This document shows positions 16,719 through 24,867 of a DNA stretch of 64,000 nt, one piece after another. The notes below the pieces were generated by a model. The model was not told the origin of the DNA. It was given only the letters and a program-made list of their open reading frames with translations, and did not search any database. Source of the DNA: Halovenus marina (GTDB taxonomy: Archaea; Halobacteriota; Halobacteria; Halobacteriales; Haloarculaceae); the NCBI RefSeq assembly GCF_051414115.1, contig NZ_JBLKNZ010000001.1, forward strand, positions 2,666,001 to 2,730,000. The letters run 5' to 3'. Positions within the stretch are counted from its first letter, which is position 1. The number at the start of each line of letters is the position of its first letter. The position numbers were made by a program, and so were the translations under genes.

Positions 16719-18215
16719 TCATGGCTCTTGCACCTGTAGGTCAGCACGATTGCCGAGCGCCTCGTCGACGGCAGTAATCAGCGCTCGCGCCTTGTCGAGC
16801 GTTTCGGCGTACTCTCGGTCCGGGTCGGAGTCGTGAACGATGCCAGCACCGACGCGCAGGTGGTACTCGTCGTCGTAGCGAACGAGCGTCCGGATGATGA
16901 TCGACAGCGTCGCGCGCTCGTCGAAGCCGAAGAGACCGACAGAGCCGGTGTAGGGACCGCGCCGCGTGGCCTCGGCTTCGTCGATGAGTTCCATCGTCTT
17001 GGGCTTTGGCGCGCCGGTTATCGTCCCGCCGGGGAAGACGGCGGCGATGGCGTCAGCGAGATTCGCACCCTCGCGGAGTCGGCCTTCGACTTCCGAAACG
17101 AGATGCATCACCTCCGCGTAGCGGTCGACCCGGCGGTACTCGGTGACGTCGACAGTCCCGAACCGGGAGACTTTCCCCAGGTCGTTGCGCTCCAGGTCGA
17201 CGAGCATCGCGTGTTCGGCCCGCTCTTTCTCGTCGGTTCGCAGGTCCGCTTCGAGGTCGGCGTCGTCAGCGTCCGTGGCCCCGCGCGGGCGCGTCCCGGC
17301 GATGGGTTCGGTGACCAGACGGTCGCCGTCGCGTTCGAGCAGCAGTTCCGGACTCGCGCTGACGAGATCCACGCCTGGAAATTCGAGCAGCGCCGAGTAC
17401 GGCGCGGGATTGACCGTCCGGAGCGCGCCAAAGGCCTCGACGGGATGGACCGCGGCGGGCGCGCGGAGTCGGTGTGAGATGTTCGCCTGAAAGGTATCCC
17501 CCTCCCTGATCGCGGCCTTGATCGTCCGGACACGGTCGGTAAACGCCGCCCGTCCGCAGTCGCTCTCGAAGTTGGCGGTGTCGGTCCTGACGGGCGGATC
17601 CGTCGTTTCCGGGTCGCCGGACAGTGCTCGGTTTGCGAGGTCCAGTGCCCGCTCTCTGCCGCGGTCGTAGGCCGCCCGAACGGCCGACTCGTCGTCGGGG
17701 TCAGCGACGACCGGACAGGCGGTGATTCGGAGGACAGTCTCCCCCTCGGTGGGTTCCTCCCAGGACGCGAGCGTGTCGTATTTGCCAATCTGAAGCCGGG
17801 GCAGGTCCCGGTCCCGGAGCGCGCTGTTGGGGAGTGCTTCGAGTTCCCGGGCGATATCATACGAGAGCCAGCCGATCAGCCCACAGGGATAGGGGACCGT
17901 ACAGTCACCACGGGCAAGGGTTTCGCCGTCGAGCGCGGCGGCGAGTGTCGCAAGCGTATCGCTGTCGTCGCCAGACCGCGTTTCGGGAGGGTCGACAGAG
18001 AGCATCTCGACGGGGTCGACACCAAAATACCCCCGGCCCGACTGCCCGCCAGTCGTCTCCAGATACACACCCCCAGTCTCGTCTCGTGCCCGTCGGTACG
18101 CGAGAAACGGATCGGCGACCCGTATTCGGACTTCGACCGGGACGCGTGCGCCTGCGGGGGCAGCGCGCGCCGTCGCCGCGAACGCTCCCGGTTCGGTCGC
18201 TACCTCCGGGTTCAT
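16719..18215 (-). CDS. pabB: Chorismate-utilising synthase component I (PabB, TrpE-like active site)
   Basis: Converts chorismate and ammonia to aminodeoxychorismate (PabB) or anthranilate (TrpE). 498 residues with an N-terminal subdomain and the chorismate-binding fold from about residue 225. Motifs seen are FQANISHRLRAP, SASPELLLE, PIAGTRPRGA, LVDLERNDLGKV, FPGGTITGAPK and YTGSVGLFGF. The gene order pabB-pabA-pabC argues for folate-type PABA synthesis. The residue in the PIxGT motif is Ala306, as in TrpE, whereas E. coli PabB has the nucleophilic lysine there. Haloarchaeal homologues are usually named PabB, so I keep that name with this caution. The ATG at 18215 is used; a TTG two codons upstream is unlikely. 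Confidence 0.85.
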   Translation of the reverse strand: MNPEVATEPGAFAATARAAPAGARVPVEVRIRVADPFLAYRRARDETGGVYLETTGGQSGRGYFGVDPVEMLSVDPPETRSGDDSDTLATLAAALDGETLARGDCTVPYPCGLIGWLSYDIARELEALPNSALRDRDLPRLQIGKYDTLASWEEPTEGETVLRITACPVVADPDDESAVRAAYDRGRERALDLANRALSGDPETTDPPVRTDTANFESDCGRAAFTDRVRTIKAAIREGDTFQANISHRLRAPAAVHPVEAFGALRTVNPAPYSALLEFPGVDLVSASPELLLERDGDRLVTEPIAGTRPRGATDADDADLEADLRTDEKERAEHAMLVDLERNDLGKVSRFGTVDVTEYRRVDRYAEVMHLVSEVEGRLREGANLADAIAAVFPGGTITGAPKPKTMELIDEAEATRRGPYTGSVGLFGFDERATLSIIIRTLVRYDDEYHLRVGAGIVHDSDPDREYAETLDKARALITAVDEALGNRADLQVQEP

Positions 18216-18321
18216 TACCAAACGAAAGGCGGGGGGAGCCTAACCGTCTTGCGGATCACTCACATCGAGTGGACGCTCGATCAACACGCCCAGTCGAGTG
18301 TGAACCGTCACTCGACGTCAG

Positions 18322-18882
18322 TTACTCGAAGTCAGTTGCACGCTCGATCCAGTCGGTCGCGCGTGACTCGGAGGCCTGCGCGGCCTCAGCGACGTCGGCC
18401 GCGTCTGCATCGGCCAGGTCAGCGACCGTCTCGATGCCAATCGTGCCGAGTCTGTCGGCGTAGGTCGGTCCGATCCCCTTTATTTCGTCGACCGGAGGAG
18501 AGTCCTCGGAGGAGTCCGTAGGCGCAGGCTCATCGGCCTCCTCGGATTCTCCCGACTCGGAGGGGGTCTCGACCTCGTCGGACTCCGCCGAGACAGCCGA
18601 AGTATCAGACTCCGAGACAGCCGAAGTATCCGACTCCGAAACAACCGAGCTATCCGACTCCGAAACAACCGAGCTATCCGACTCCGCCGACGTGTCCGAT
18701 TCGACTGTCTCCGAGGGGGTGTCGGCTGTCGCAGATCCAGTTCCCTTCACCGCATCTTCGGTCGTCGTATTCGGCTCGCGCTCGACGGTGACATCCGCGT
18801 CGTCAGTCGATTCCGGTCGCGAGGTCCGGGAGAGACCGAGAAAACTCTTCAGCCGCTCCAACAGCCCTTTTTGTTCGCTCAT
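18322..18882 (-). CDS. Helix-hairpin-helix protein with acidic serine-rich repeat linker
   Basis: 186 residues in three parts. Residues 1-25 are basic-amphipathic (LLERLKSFLGLSRTSR). Residues 25-128 are an unstructured linker of Ser, Asp, Glu, Thr and Val with an eight-residue repeat of the type SDSSVVSE. Residues 128-186 are a helix-hairpin-helix domain (IKGIGPTYADRLGTIGIETVADLADAD), of the kind that binds DNA without sequence specificity or mediates contacts. The role is unknown. It sits 25 bases after aroE and 106 bases before pabB on the same strand, so it is probably carried in the aroE transcript. Confidence 0.8.
   Translation of the reverse strand: MSEQKGLLERLKSFLGLSRTSRPESTDDADVTVEREPNTTTEDAVKGTGSATADTPSETVESDTSAESDSSVVSESDSSVVSESDTSAVSESDTSAVSAESDEVETPSESGESEEADEPAPTDSSEDSPPVDEIKGIGPTYADRLGTIGIETVADLADADAADVAEAAQASESRATDWIERATDFE
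18593..18688. repeat. Four 24-bp tandem repeats within the HhH gene
   Basis: Units at 18593-18616, 18617-18640, 18641-18664 and 18665-18688. Copies 1-2 and copies 3-4 are near-identical pairs (ACAGCCGAAGTATC- and ACAACCGAGCTATC- types), suggesting successive duplications. Each encodes eight residues of the acidic linker, so copy number can change without frameshift. Confidence 0.85.
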
Positions 18883-18907
18883 ACTGACCAGTTACCATCC
18901 CCGATAC

Positions 18908-19717
18908 TTAAAGTCGGCTTCGAAGAGCGGCGTTCATCTCGGCGACTGGCGCGTCCCGGCCAGTCCAGCGCTCGAAGGCCTCGACACCCTGATAGAGGAG
19001 CATCCACGCGCCGTCTATCGTGGTCGCACCGGCGGCGGCCGCGTCCCGAAGCAAGCGCGTCTCGATGGGGGAGTAGACGGCATCGAGCACAGCCAGGTCG
19101 GCGTGAAGCGCATCCGCAGACACGGGCGAACGGTCCTCGTCCATCCCGACGCTCGTCGCGTTGACGAGCAGGTCGGCGTCGTCGAGCAAACTGGGAACGG
19201 CCGAGAGCGGGTGGCCCGCGGCCGATCCAGCCGTCTCGTCGACGGCGGCCGCGAGTGTCGTCGCTTTCTCGGCAGTTCGATTGGCGACGTGGACGGTCAT
19301 CCCCTCGGTGGCCAGTGCGAAGGCGGCGGCACGACCCGCACCGCCAGCGCCGACGACAACTGCGACGCCCTCACAGGTCACGCCGTGGTGTTCGAGTGCG
19401 CGAACGACGCCGCTCGCGTCGGTGTTGTAGCCCGTCGGCGGGTCCGTCGCGAAGTCGATGGTGTTGACCGCGCCGATCTGTGCCGCGAGCGGGTCGGGGT
19501 CGACCGCGTCGAGGACGGCCTGCTTGAACGGGATCGTCACGTTGAGTCCGGCGACGCCCAGCGTGGCCGCGCTCTCGACGGCCTCGACAGCAGCGCCTCT
19601 CGGCGGTTCGAAGGTGACGTACTTCGCGTCGATGCCAAGGTGGTCGTAGCCTGCCTCGTGCATCGGCGGTGACAGGGAGTGCTCGACCGGATTCCCGATG
19701 AGACCGTACACGTCCAT
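18908..19717 (-). CDS. aroE: Shikimate 5-dehydrogenase
   Basis: Reduces 3-dehydroshikimate to shikimate with NADPH, upstream of chorismate. 269 residues. Substrate motifs: SLSPPMH at the N-terminus, the catalytic lysine in NVTIPFK, and GYNTDASGVVRAL with the catalytic aspartate. The Rossmann glycine loop is VVGAGGAGRAAAFAL, followed by NRTAEKA, the NADP-binding basic clip. The end DGAWMLLYQGVEAFERWTG is the family's closing helix pattern. It heads a minus-strand run with the HhH gene and the pab genes, linking chorismate synthesis and use. Confidence 0.95.
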   Translation of the reverse strand: MDVYGLIGNPVEHSLSPPMHEAGYDHLGIDAKYVTFEPPRGAAVEAVESAATLGVAGLNVTIPFKQAVLDAVDPDPLAAQIGAVNTIDFATDPPTGYNTDASGVVRALEHHGVTCEGVAVVVGAGGAGRAAAFALATEGMTVHVANRTAEKATTLAAAVDETAGSAAGHPLSAVPSLLDDADLLVNATSVGMDEDRSPVSADALHADLAVLDAVYSPIETRLLRDAAAAGATTIDGAWMLLYQGVEAFERWTGRDAPVAEMNAALRSRL

Positions 19718-19858
19718 GCCCTATGCTCCGAGCGACGCTGTATAATCGCCACGCTTTGGCATACTGCTGGCTGTATCAGTGACTCGACTCCGAGTGAATC
19801 CTCAGACGCGGTTATCTGCGTTGATACTACTGCCAGTAGCTTTTTGTGGTACGTGCCG

Positions 19859-19866
19859 TATAAATA
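19859..19866 (+). promoter_or_regulatory. TATA box for the CHAT protease gene
   Basis: TATAAATA 14-21 bases before the ATG at 19880. The short distance means the message would start at or very near the start codon, that is, be leaderless. Confidence 0.5.
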
Positions 19867-19879
19867 AAGGCAAACGCTG

Positions 19880-21952
19880 ATGAGCGAGAACCACGTGCCG
19901 CTCGCGTTCGAGACGGTCGACGAGTCGGGCATCGAGATCGTCGACCGGGTCGAACGGCTTCGGTACAGGCTTCAGACCGACGGGAGCGTCTCACCGACGC
20001 GGGTCGACGAGGAGCCGTTTCTCTTTCCCGTCGACCGCGCGGTCGAAGTGACGACGTCGGAAATCGTCCTCCCGGAACCGGTGAGCGTCTACGTTCGAGA
20101 CGAACAGGGGGCGGTGGTGCAGGAGGTCGGCTATCTCGACAGCGCCTCGATCCCGCCAGGGCGATACAGCATCGAACTGGCAGGGCAGATCCAGACCTAC
20201 ATCAGGGTGGAGAGCCAGATCGACATTTCGGCGAATCTGATCGAGATGCGACTCGACTTCGGCGAGGAACAGGCGATACAGGTCGGTGCGGTTTCGTGGC
20301 ACGACAGACCTGCCGGGACGATAACGACCACGGCAGAGCCCATCGCGATGATGGACGCGGTGAGCGCGTTCGGGTCGGCGCTGAAGACGACCACCCCAGA
20401 GCGGTCGTATCCGTCGAACCGCGGCCATCCGCCCGCGGTCCAGATCGGCGACCGTCTCGACGTGCCGGATTCGATCCACTCTCCCGAGACGGGGATCACG
20501 CTCGAACTGCCGCCGACCTACGAGGCCGTGTACGCGGCGTCGCCGCTCGCGTACTATCTCGGGGCCGATGTCGTCCCTGCCCAGCAGCCCCGTCTCGTCA
20601 CGGACGCGGGATTCGAGCACGCGCTCGATAGTCGAGGAAGCCTCCAGCACGGCATCGAGCGGACGCTCAAGCAGATTTTCTTCCTCGACTGTCTCGTTCG
20701 AACGGAGGGGATCTACCAGATAGACCTCCACGAGCGGGCGGCGCTCGAAGACCAGATCGGTCTCGACTACGAGCGGCTGTACGACCGACCGCTCGCGGCG
20801 CAGGTGCGGGAGTATCTGCAGGTGCCGTACGCGACGCTCGACTCGCACATGCCGAAGTGGCGGCTGACGACACACGTCGAAGCACAGCGCGACACGATCG
20901 AACAGCTCCCGTACGTGATCGACGATCTGGCGATCGTCCGCACGGCAACCGACAAACAGGATGCGGAACCTGCTGCGCCGACGGCAGGCGGAACGGGCGG
21001 TGACGTGATGACACGGTCGGCCGCTGGAAACAGCAGCACTGAACGGTCGTACGTCGAACCGCAGTCGGACGGATCGATGGAGCAAGCGTGGATCGGGGAC
21101 GGCGTCCCGATCGGCGCGAGCAAGCTCACGCGCGACGCGTTCGAGAACCGCCTCGACCGGACGAGGTCGGAGGGGGACATCTCGATCACCGTCGTGTTGA
21201 ACGATAGCCGAATGGACGAAGAGCGGGATCTGGTGAGTCAGATCTACGGGGAGCGCGACGACCTGCCCTTCGACGTGACGCTCCGGCGCGGTCTCACTGT
21301 CGACCAGTTGCGCGAGCAGTTGCGCGCCGATACCGAGTTCCTCCACTACATCGGCCACGCCGACGACGACGGGTTCGAGTGCGCCGACGGCAAACTCGAC
21401 ATCGAAACGCTCGACGAGACCGGTGTCGAGTCGTTCCTGTTGAACGCGTGTGATTCGTATCGACAGGGGCTCGACCTGATCGAAGCCGGTTCGATCGGCG
21501 GCATCGTGACGCTCAACGACATCCCGAACGACCGCGCCGTCGGCATCGGCGAGACGCTCGCACGACTGCTCAACGTCGGCTTCCCGCTTCGTGCTGCGTT
21601 GAGTGTCACACGAGAGCAGAGCATCCTCGGCGGACAGTACATCGTCGTCGGCGACGGCGGTCTCACCGTTACCCAGGCACCCAGTCGAACGCCGAACCTG
21701 CTCGATATCGACCGGGACGGCGACCAGTTCGAGGTCGAAATCGAGACGTACACGACCGACGACGCCGGGATCGGGAGTCTCTATATGCCCCACATCGGTG
21801 AAAACGAGCAGTATTTCCTGAGTTCGGGGCCGATCTCCTCGTTTTCGGCCAGTGAAAGCGAACTCGGGGAGTTCCTGTCGCTGGAGAACGTGCCAGTACG
21901 AACAGACGACACCCTGCACTGGAGTGCATCAGTCACGACTGACGACCTCTGA
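19880..21952 (+). CDS. CHAT-domain caspase-like protease (haloarchaeal type)
   Basis: 690 residues. Residues 1-160 look beta-rich (alternating strands with PGRYSIELAGQIQTYIRVES). Residues 160-400 are mixed and contain SLQHGIERTLKQIFFLDCLVR and a helical ERLYDRPLAAQVREYLQ block. A low-complexity Gly/Ser/Ala linker spans about 355-400. Residues 430-610 are a CHAT (caspase HetF-associated with TPR) domain. The catalytic pair is His493 in LHYIGHADDD and Cys524 in FLLNACDSYRQG, each at the end of a strand, followed by the ILGGQYIVVGDGG strand seen in the fold. A further 80 residues end the protein. No TPRs and no signal peptide, so it is probably cytoplasmic. Known CHAT proteases act in programmed cell death and defence; here the substrate is unknown. 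A 42-residue membrane ORF faces it downstream. Confidence 0.85.
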   Translation: MSENHVPLAFETVDESGIEIVDRVERLRYRLQTDGSVSPTRVDEEPFLFPVDRAVEVTTSEIVLPEPVSVYVRDEQGAVVQEVGYLDSASIPPGRYSIELAGQIQTYIRVESQIDISANLIEMRLDFGEEQAIQVGAVSWHDRPAGTITTTAEPIAMMDAVSAFGSALKTTTPERSYPSNRGHPPAVQIGDRLDVPDSIHSPETGITLELPPTYEAVYAASPLAYYLGADVVPAQQPRLVTDAGFEHALDSRGSLQHGIERTLKQIFFLDCLVRTEGIYQIDLHERAALEDQIGLDYERLYDRPLAAQVREYLQVPYATLDSHMPKWRLTTHVEAQRDTIEQLPYVIDDLAIVRTATDKQDAEPAAPTAGGTGGDVMTRSAAGNSSTERSYVEPQSDGSMEQAWIGDGVPIGASKLTRDAFENRLDRTRSEGDISITVVLNDSRMDEERDLVSQIYGERDDLPFDVTLRRGLTVDQLREQLRADTEFLHYIGHADDDGFECADGKLDIETLDETGVESFLLNACDSYRQGLDLIEAGSIGGIVTLNDIPNDRAVGIGETLARLLNVGFPLRAALSVTREQSILGGQYIVVGDGGLTVTQAPSRTPNLLDIDRDGDQFEVEIETYTTDDAGIGSLYMPHIGENEQYFLSSGPISSFSASESELGEFLSLENVPVRTDDTLHWSASVTTDDL

Positions 21953-22026
21953 GTGGACTCATCTCCAAGATGTGACTCGCTGTCGGAATTGCTTCAGTGT
22001 ACTCGGTACGGAGAGAACAGGCCGGT

Positions 22027-22155
22027 TTAACTGATCGTGTGACCGTTCGCAGCGACGGCACCGCCGGTCTGGCTCAGCAGGACGGTCAGTGCGAACAGGA
22101 CGCCCAGTACTTTCGGATGCTCACGCAGGTAGTCTGCAGTTTTTGAATCGGACAT
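22027..22155 (-). CDS. Tiny single-pass membrane protein (42 aa) facing the CHAT gene
   Basis: Unannotatable by length filters but well formed. It starts at ATG 22155, has a charged N-terminus (MSDSKTADYLREHPK), one hydrophobic helix (VLGVLFALTVLLSQTGGAV) and a short polar tail ending in TIS, then TAA. Very short haloarchaeal proteins with a Y-L-x-x-H-P opening followed by one helix and S-Q-x-G are familiar to me (DUF7503-like); that match is from memory. It is convergent with the CHAT gene, 74 bases from its stop. Its upstream region is A/T-rich with a 14-base palindrome TATAGTTAACTATA at 22198-22211. It may be a partner or target of the protease, or an independent small membrane protein. 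Confidence 0.7.
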   Translation of the reverse strand: MSDSKTADYLREHPKVLGVLFALTVLLSQTGGAVAANGHTIS

Positions 22156-22527
22156 GATTCAATTACATCATCGGCTGGATGGGTAATGAATGTATTTTAT
22201 AGTTAACTATATAATACTAATAATATCAAGAATAAATTTAGTAAATATACACCATGAGAAGAGTAATCGATGCGAAAGTGGAGGCGCGGGACAGTTTCAC
22301 ATGGTGTAGGAAACACTATAATAGTTACTACAATTGGATATCGGATCAACAGTATCACATTTTGAAAATGGGGAAGAAAACGTTATACCGACATGGGCCA
22401 TACGGCGGAATATGAGAAACTGCTGGGATGGAACTCCGTCCGCGAGTGAACGGAGCGACGACGACATGCAGAAGCCAGTTCCAGCCCAGACCGGTCGGAT
22501 CCGTGCTGCCGCTATCGAGAGAGAAAA
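22156..22527. other. A/T-rich intergenic spacer (372 bp) with palindromic promoter
   Basis: Base composition is clearly lower in G+C than the neighbours, especially 22180-22260. It contains a perfect 14-base palindrome (22198-22211) 43-56 bases upstream of the small membrane ORF. A frame from TTG at 22334 to 22534 overlaps the next gene but has no recognisable features. I see no further gene, and no hallmark of an integration site. Confidence 0.55.
22198..22211. promoter_or_regulatory. 14-bp palindrome TATAGTTAACTATA
   Basis: Exact self-complementary sequence 43-56 bases upstream of the ATG at 22155. It overlaps a plausible TATA region, so it may be the core promoter or an operator over it. 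Confidence 0.5.
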
Positions 22528-23433
22528 ATGGTGACAGACAACACAGAGCACGGCGTTCGTATTCACCGTGCTGCGCTCCAGGGGAGTCGACGAGTACAGG
22601 AGGAGAGTGAACCGCTGTTCCGCGGTGAGATACCGGGATCAGCCGAGGACGACGTTATCGAGATTCCGGTGTCTGCAATCGCCAGCAAGGACAGCGTCGA
22701 AATCTTGCACGTCGACGACGACCCGGACCTGGGCGAGGCGACGAAGACGTTTCTCGAACGGGTCGACGAGGAGTTCGCCGTCACGACGGCAACGAGCGCC
22801 GTCGAAGGGCTGGATCTGCTCGACAAGGGCGCTTTCGACTGCGTCATCTCGGACTACGAGATGCCAAACACCAACGGCATCGAGTTTCTGGAACTCGTTC
22901 GCGAGCAGTACCCGGATCTTCCGTTCATTCTGTTCACCGGCAAGGGGTCGGAGGAGGTCGCGAGCGACGCCATCGCGTCCGGCGCGACCGACTACATGCA
23001 AAAGCGGATGGGCACCGACCAGTACGACGTGCTCGCAAACAGAGTGAAAAACGCCGTCGACCAGTATCGCGCTCAGCAGCGGTTCTGGGACGCACTGACG
23101 TGGTATCAGCAACTCGTCGAGCAGAATCTGACTGGCGTGTTCATCACGCAGGAGCGCGAACTCGTCTACGTCAACAGACGGCTCGCAGAGATGTTCGGGT
23201 ACTGCCAGAGTGACCTCATCGACGCCTCGCCGCTGACCATCGTCGACGACGCCGACACCGTCGACGTGCTGGAGCGACTCACCGAGGTCGAAAACGGCGA
23301 CTCCGAGCGAACCAAATTCGAGTTCACCGGAACCACGAGCGGCGGCGACAAGATCACCATTCAGGCACGCGGCGGCCAGATCCAGTACGAGGGCGAGCCG
23401 GGTTGTCTGTGTGTCATCTGGGACGGCGATTGA
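22528..23433 (+). CDS. Response-regulator receiver plus PAS domain protein
   Basis: 301 residues. An N-terminal extension of about 55 residues (ending IPVSAIASKDSVEI) precedes a CheY-like receiver at 57-175. The acidic pocket is HVDDDPD, the phosphoacceptor is Asp109 in CVISDYEMPNTNG, the switch threonine is in ILFTGKGSEE, and the lysine in YMQKRM. Residues 185-300 are a PAS domain (NLTGVFITQERELVYVNRRLAEMFGY). No histidine kinase, GAF or DNA-binding domain follows, so the protein ends where many haloarchaeal hybrid kinases continue. It is probably a signalling adaptor that receives phosphate and senses through PAS. No cognate kinase is adjacent. Just downstream is dtdA. Confidence 0.85.
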   Translation: MVTDNTEHGVRIHRAALQGSRRVQEESEPLFRGEIPGSAEDDVIEIPVSAIASKDSVEILHVDDDPDLGEATKTFLERVDEEFAVTTATSAVEGLDLLDKGAFDCVISDYEMPNTNGIEFLELVREQYPDLPFILFTGKGSEEVASDAIASGATDYMQKRMGTDQYDVLANRVKNAVDQYRAQQRFWDALTWYQQLVEQNLTGVFITQERELVYVNRRLAEMFGYCQSDLIDASPLTIVDDADTVDVLERLTEVENGDSERTKFEFTGTTSGGDKITIQARGGQIQYEGEPGCLCVIWDGD

Positions 23434-23469
23434 TAATCTTTTCAAGGCCCTGTCGCGGACATTCCGCAG

Positions 23470-24852
23470 ATGCTCGGCATCGTCGTCTCGCGGGCCGATA
23501 GCGCCTCCGTCCACATCGGTGAGCAGTTGCGGTCGCTGACCGAATGGGAGCAGAGAGCGCCGACCAGCGACGGCGGCGAAGTGGCCTATCGAACGGAGGG
23601 TGCCACACTCCGCGAGTTCGAGCAGCGCCACCTCGACATGGAGGGGGTCGCGGCGGCCTTCGACGATCCGGAACTGATCGTCTTCGCCTCCAAGCACGCA
23701 GGCGAGACGGGGAAACTGCTGACCGCGCACGTGACCGGTAACTTCGGGCCCGCAGATCATGGGGGACGGGACAACGAACTCGCACGCGCGCCGCCGAACG
23801 CCCACGACCGAGTGCTCGACGCACTCGAAACGCACGCATCCGAGCGGTACGACGTCGGCATGGAGTGTACCCATCACGGCCCCTCGCAGGTCGGCGCGCC
23901 GTCGATGTTCGTCGAGGTGGGAAGCGACGAACCCCAGTGGAACGACCCCGAGGCAGCGCGGGCCGTCGCCCGTGCAATCCTCGGTCTGCGCGGCGTCTCA
24001 CCCGACCGAGCGCCGGAAGCGGACGGAACGCGGCGACACCTCGTCGGCTTCGGCGGCGGCCACTACACACCCCGATTCGAGCGGATCGTCCGCGAGACGG
24101 GATGGGCGGTGGGCCACGTCGCTGCAGACTGGGGGCTCGACGCGATGGGCGCGTTCGACACGCCGGAGGCCGAGCAACTCATCGCGGACGCCTTCGAGCA
24201 GAGTCACGCGACGCACGCGCTCGTCGAGGGGGACCGGCCGGAGCTCGTCGCCACCATCGAAACGTTGGGATATCGAGTGGTCAGCGAGACGTGGATCCGC
24301 GAGACGGACGGGGTCGATCTGGGGTTCGTCGGGCGGGCAGAGTCGGCAGTCGCGTCCGTCGACGAGGGGCTCCGATTCGGGGCAAACGCCCCTGCGCCGG
24401 GCGAGGACGAAGGCGACAGACCGATTGCAGTGACGGAGTTCCCCGACGAGTTGGTCGATGCCGCGCGGGGCATCGACCGCGAGGCGACGACCGCCGCGCT
24501 ACGGGAGACGACCCGTGCGTTTCTGACAGACCAGGGCGGCACGCGTGTGACCGGAACCGCAGTCCTCGGCGCAGAGAACGACCGCGAGACGGTCGTCGAC
24601 CGACTGCTCGACATATTGGCGAAGCGATACGACAGCGTCGAGCGAGCGGGCGGACGCGCCGTCGCCCGCGAGCAGGTGTTCGACCCCGAGCGAGCGGCGA
24701 CACTCGGCGTCCCCGAGGGGCCGAAGTTCGGGCGGTTGGCATCGGGGACACCGGTGGACGTCGACGGAGAGACGATCCCTCCCGACGTGGTTCACGAGAT
24801 CCGGACGCGGGAGTTTCCGCTCGACGAGGATGAAACGAGCGAGGCAGAGTAG
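23470..24852 (+). CDS. dtdA: D-aminoacyl-tRNA deacylase, archaeal type
   Basis: Hydrolyses D-amino acids mischarged onto tRNA. 460 residues, full length for the haloarchaeal form, which is longer than the core fold. The N-terminal domain begins LGIVVSRADSAS and has the conserved FASKHAGE and LTAHVTGNFGPADHGG blocks, then VGMECTHHGPSQVGAPSMFVEVGSDE, rich in the histidines that bind metal. The second core motif is VGFGGGHYTPRF. The C-terminal 200 residues are a haloarchaeal extension ending in an acidic tail. It follows the receiver-PAS gene after 36 bases and converges on the DUF5518-like gene. The end GEPGCLCVIWDGD of the neighbour confirms no overlap. Confidence 0.92.
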   Translation: MLGIVVSRADSASVHIGEQLRSLTEWEQRAPTSDGGEVAYRTEGATLREFEQRHLDMEGVAAAFDDPELIVFASKHAGETGKLLTAHVTGNFGPADHGGRDNELARAPPNAHDRVLDALETHASERYDVGMECTHHGPSQVGAPSMFVEVGSDEPQWNDPEAARAVARAILGLRGVSPDRAPEADGTRRHLVGFGGGHYTPRFERIVRETGWAVGHVAADWGLDAMGAFDTPEAEQLIADAFEQSHATHALVEGDRPELVATIETLGYRVVSETWIRETDGVDLGFVGRAESAVASVDEGLRFGANAPAPGEDEGDRPIAVTEFPDELVDAARGIDREATTAALRETTRAFLTDQGGTRVTGTAVLGAENDRETVVDRLLDILAKRYDSVERAGGRAVAREQVFDPERAATLGVPEGPKFGRLASGTPVDVDGETIPPDVVHEIRTREFPLDEDETSEAE

Positions 24853-24867
24853 GACCCGTCCTCCCAA

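Noticed and set aside
19991..21919. 642-codon open frame antisense to the CHAT gene
   Set aside because: Same cause as above. The plus-strand product has ordered domains and catalytic residues; the antisense product is Arg/Val/Asp-rich without recognisable structure.
22334..22534. 66-codon frame before the receiver-PAS gene
   Set aside because: TTG start, no family features, and an overlap with the next gene. It could be part of the promoter region only.
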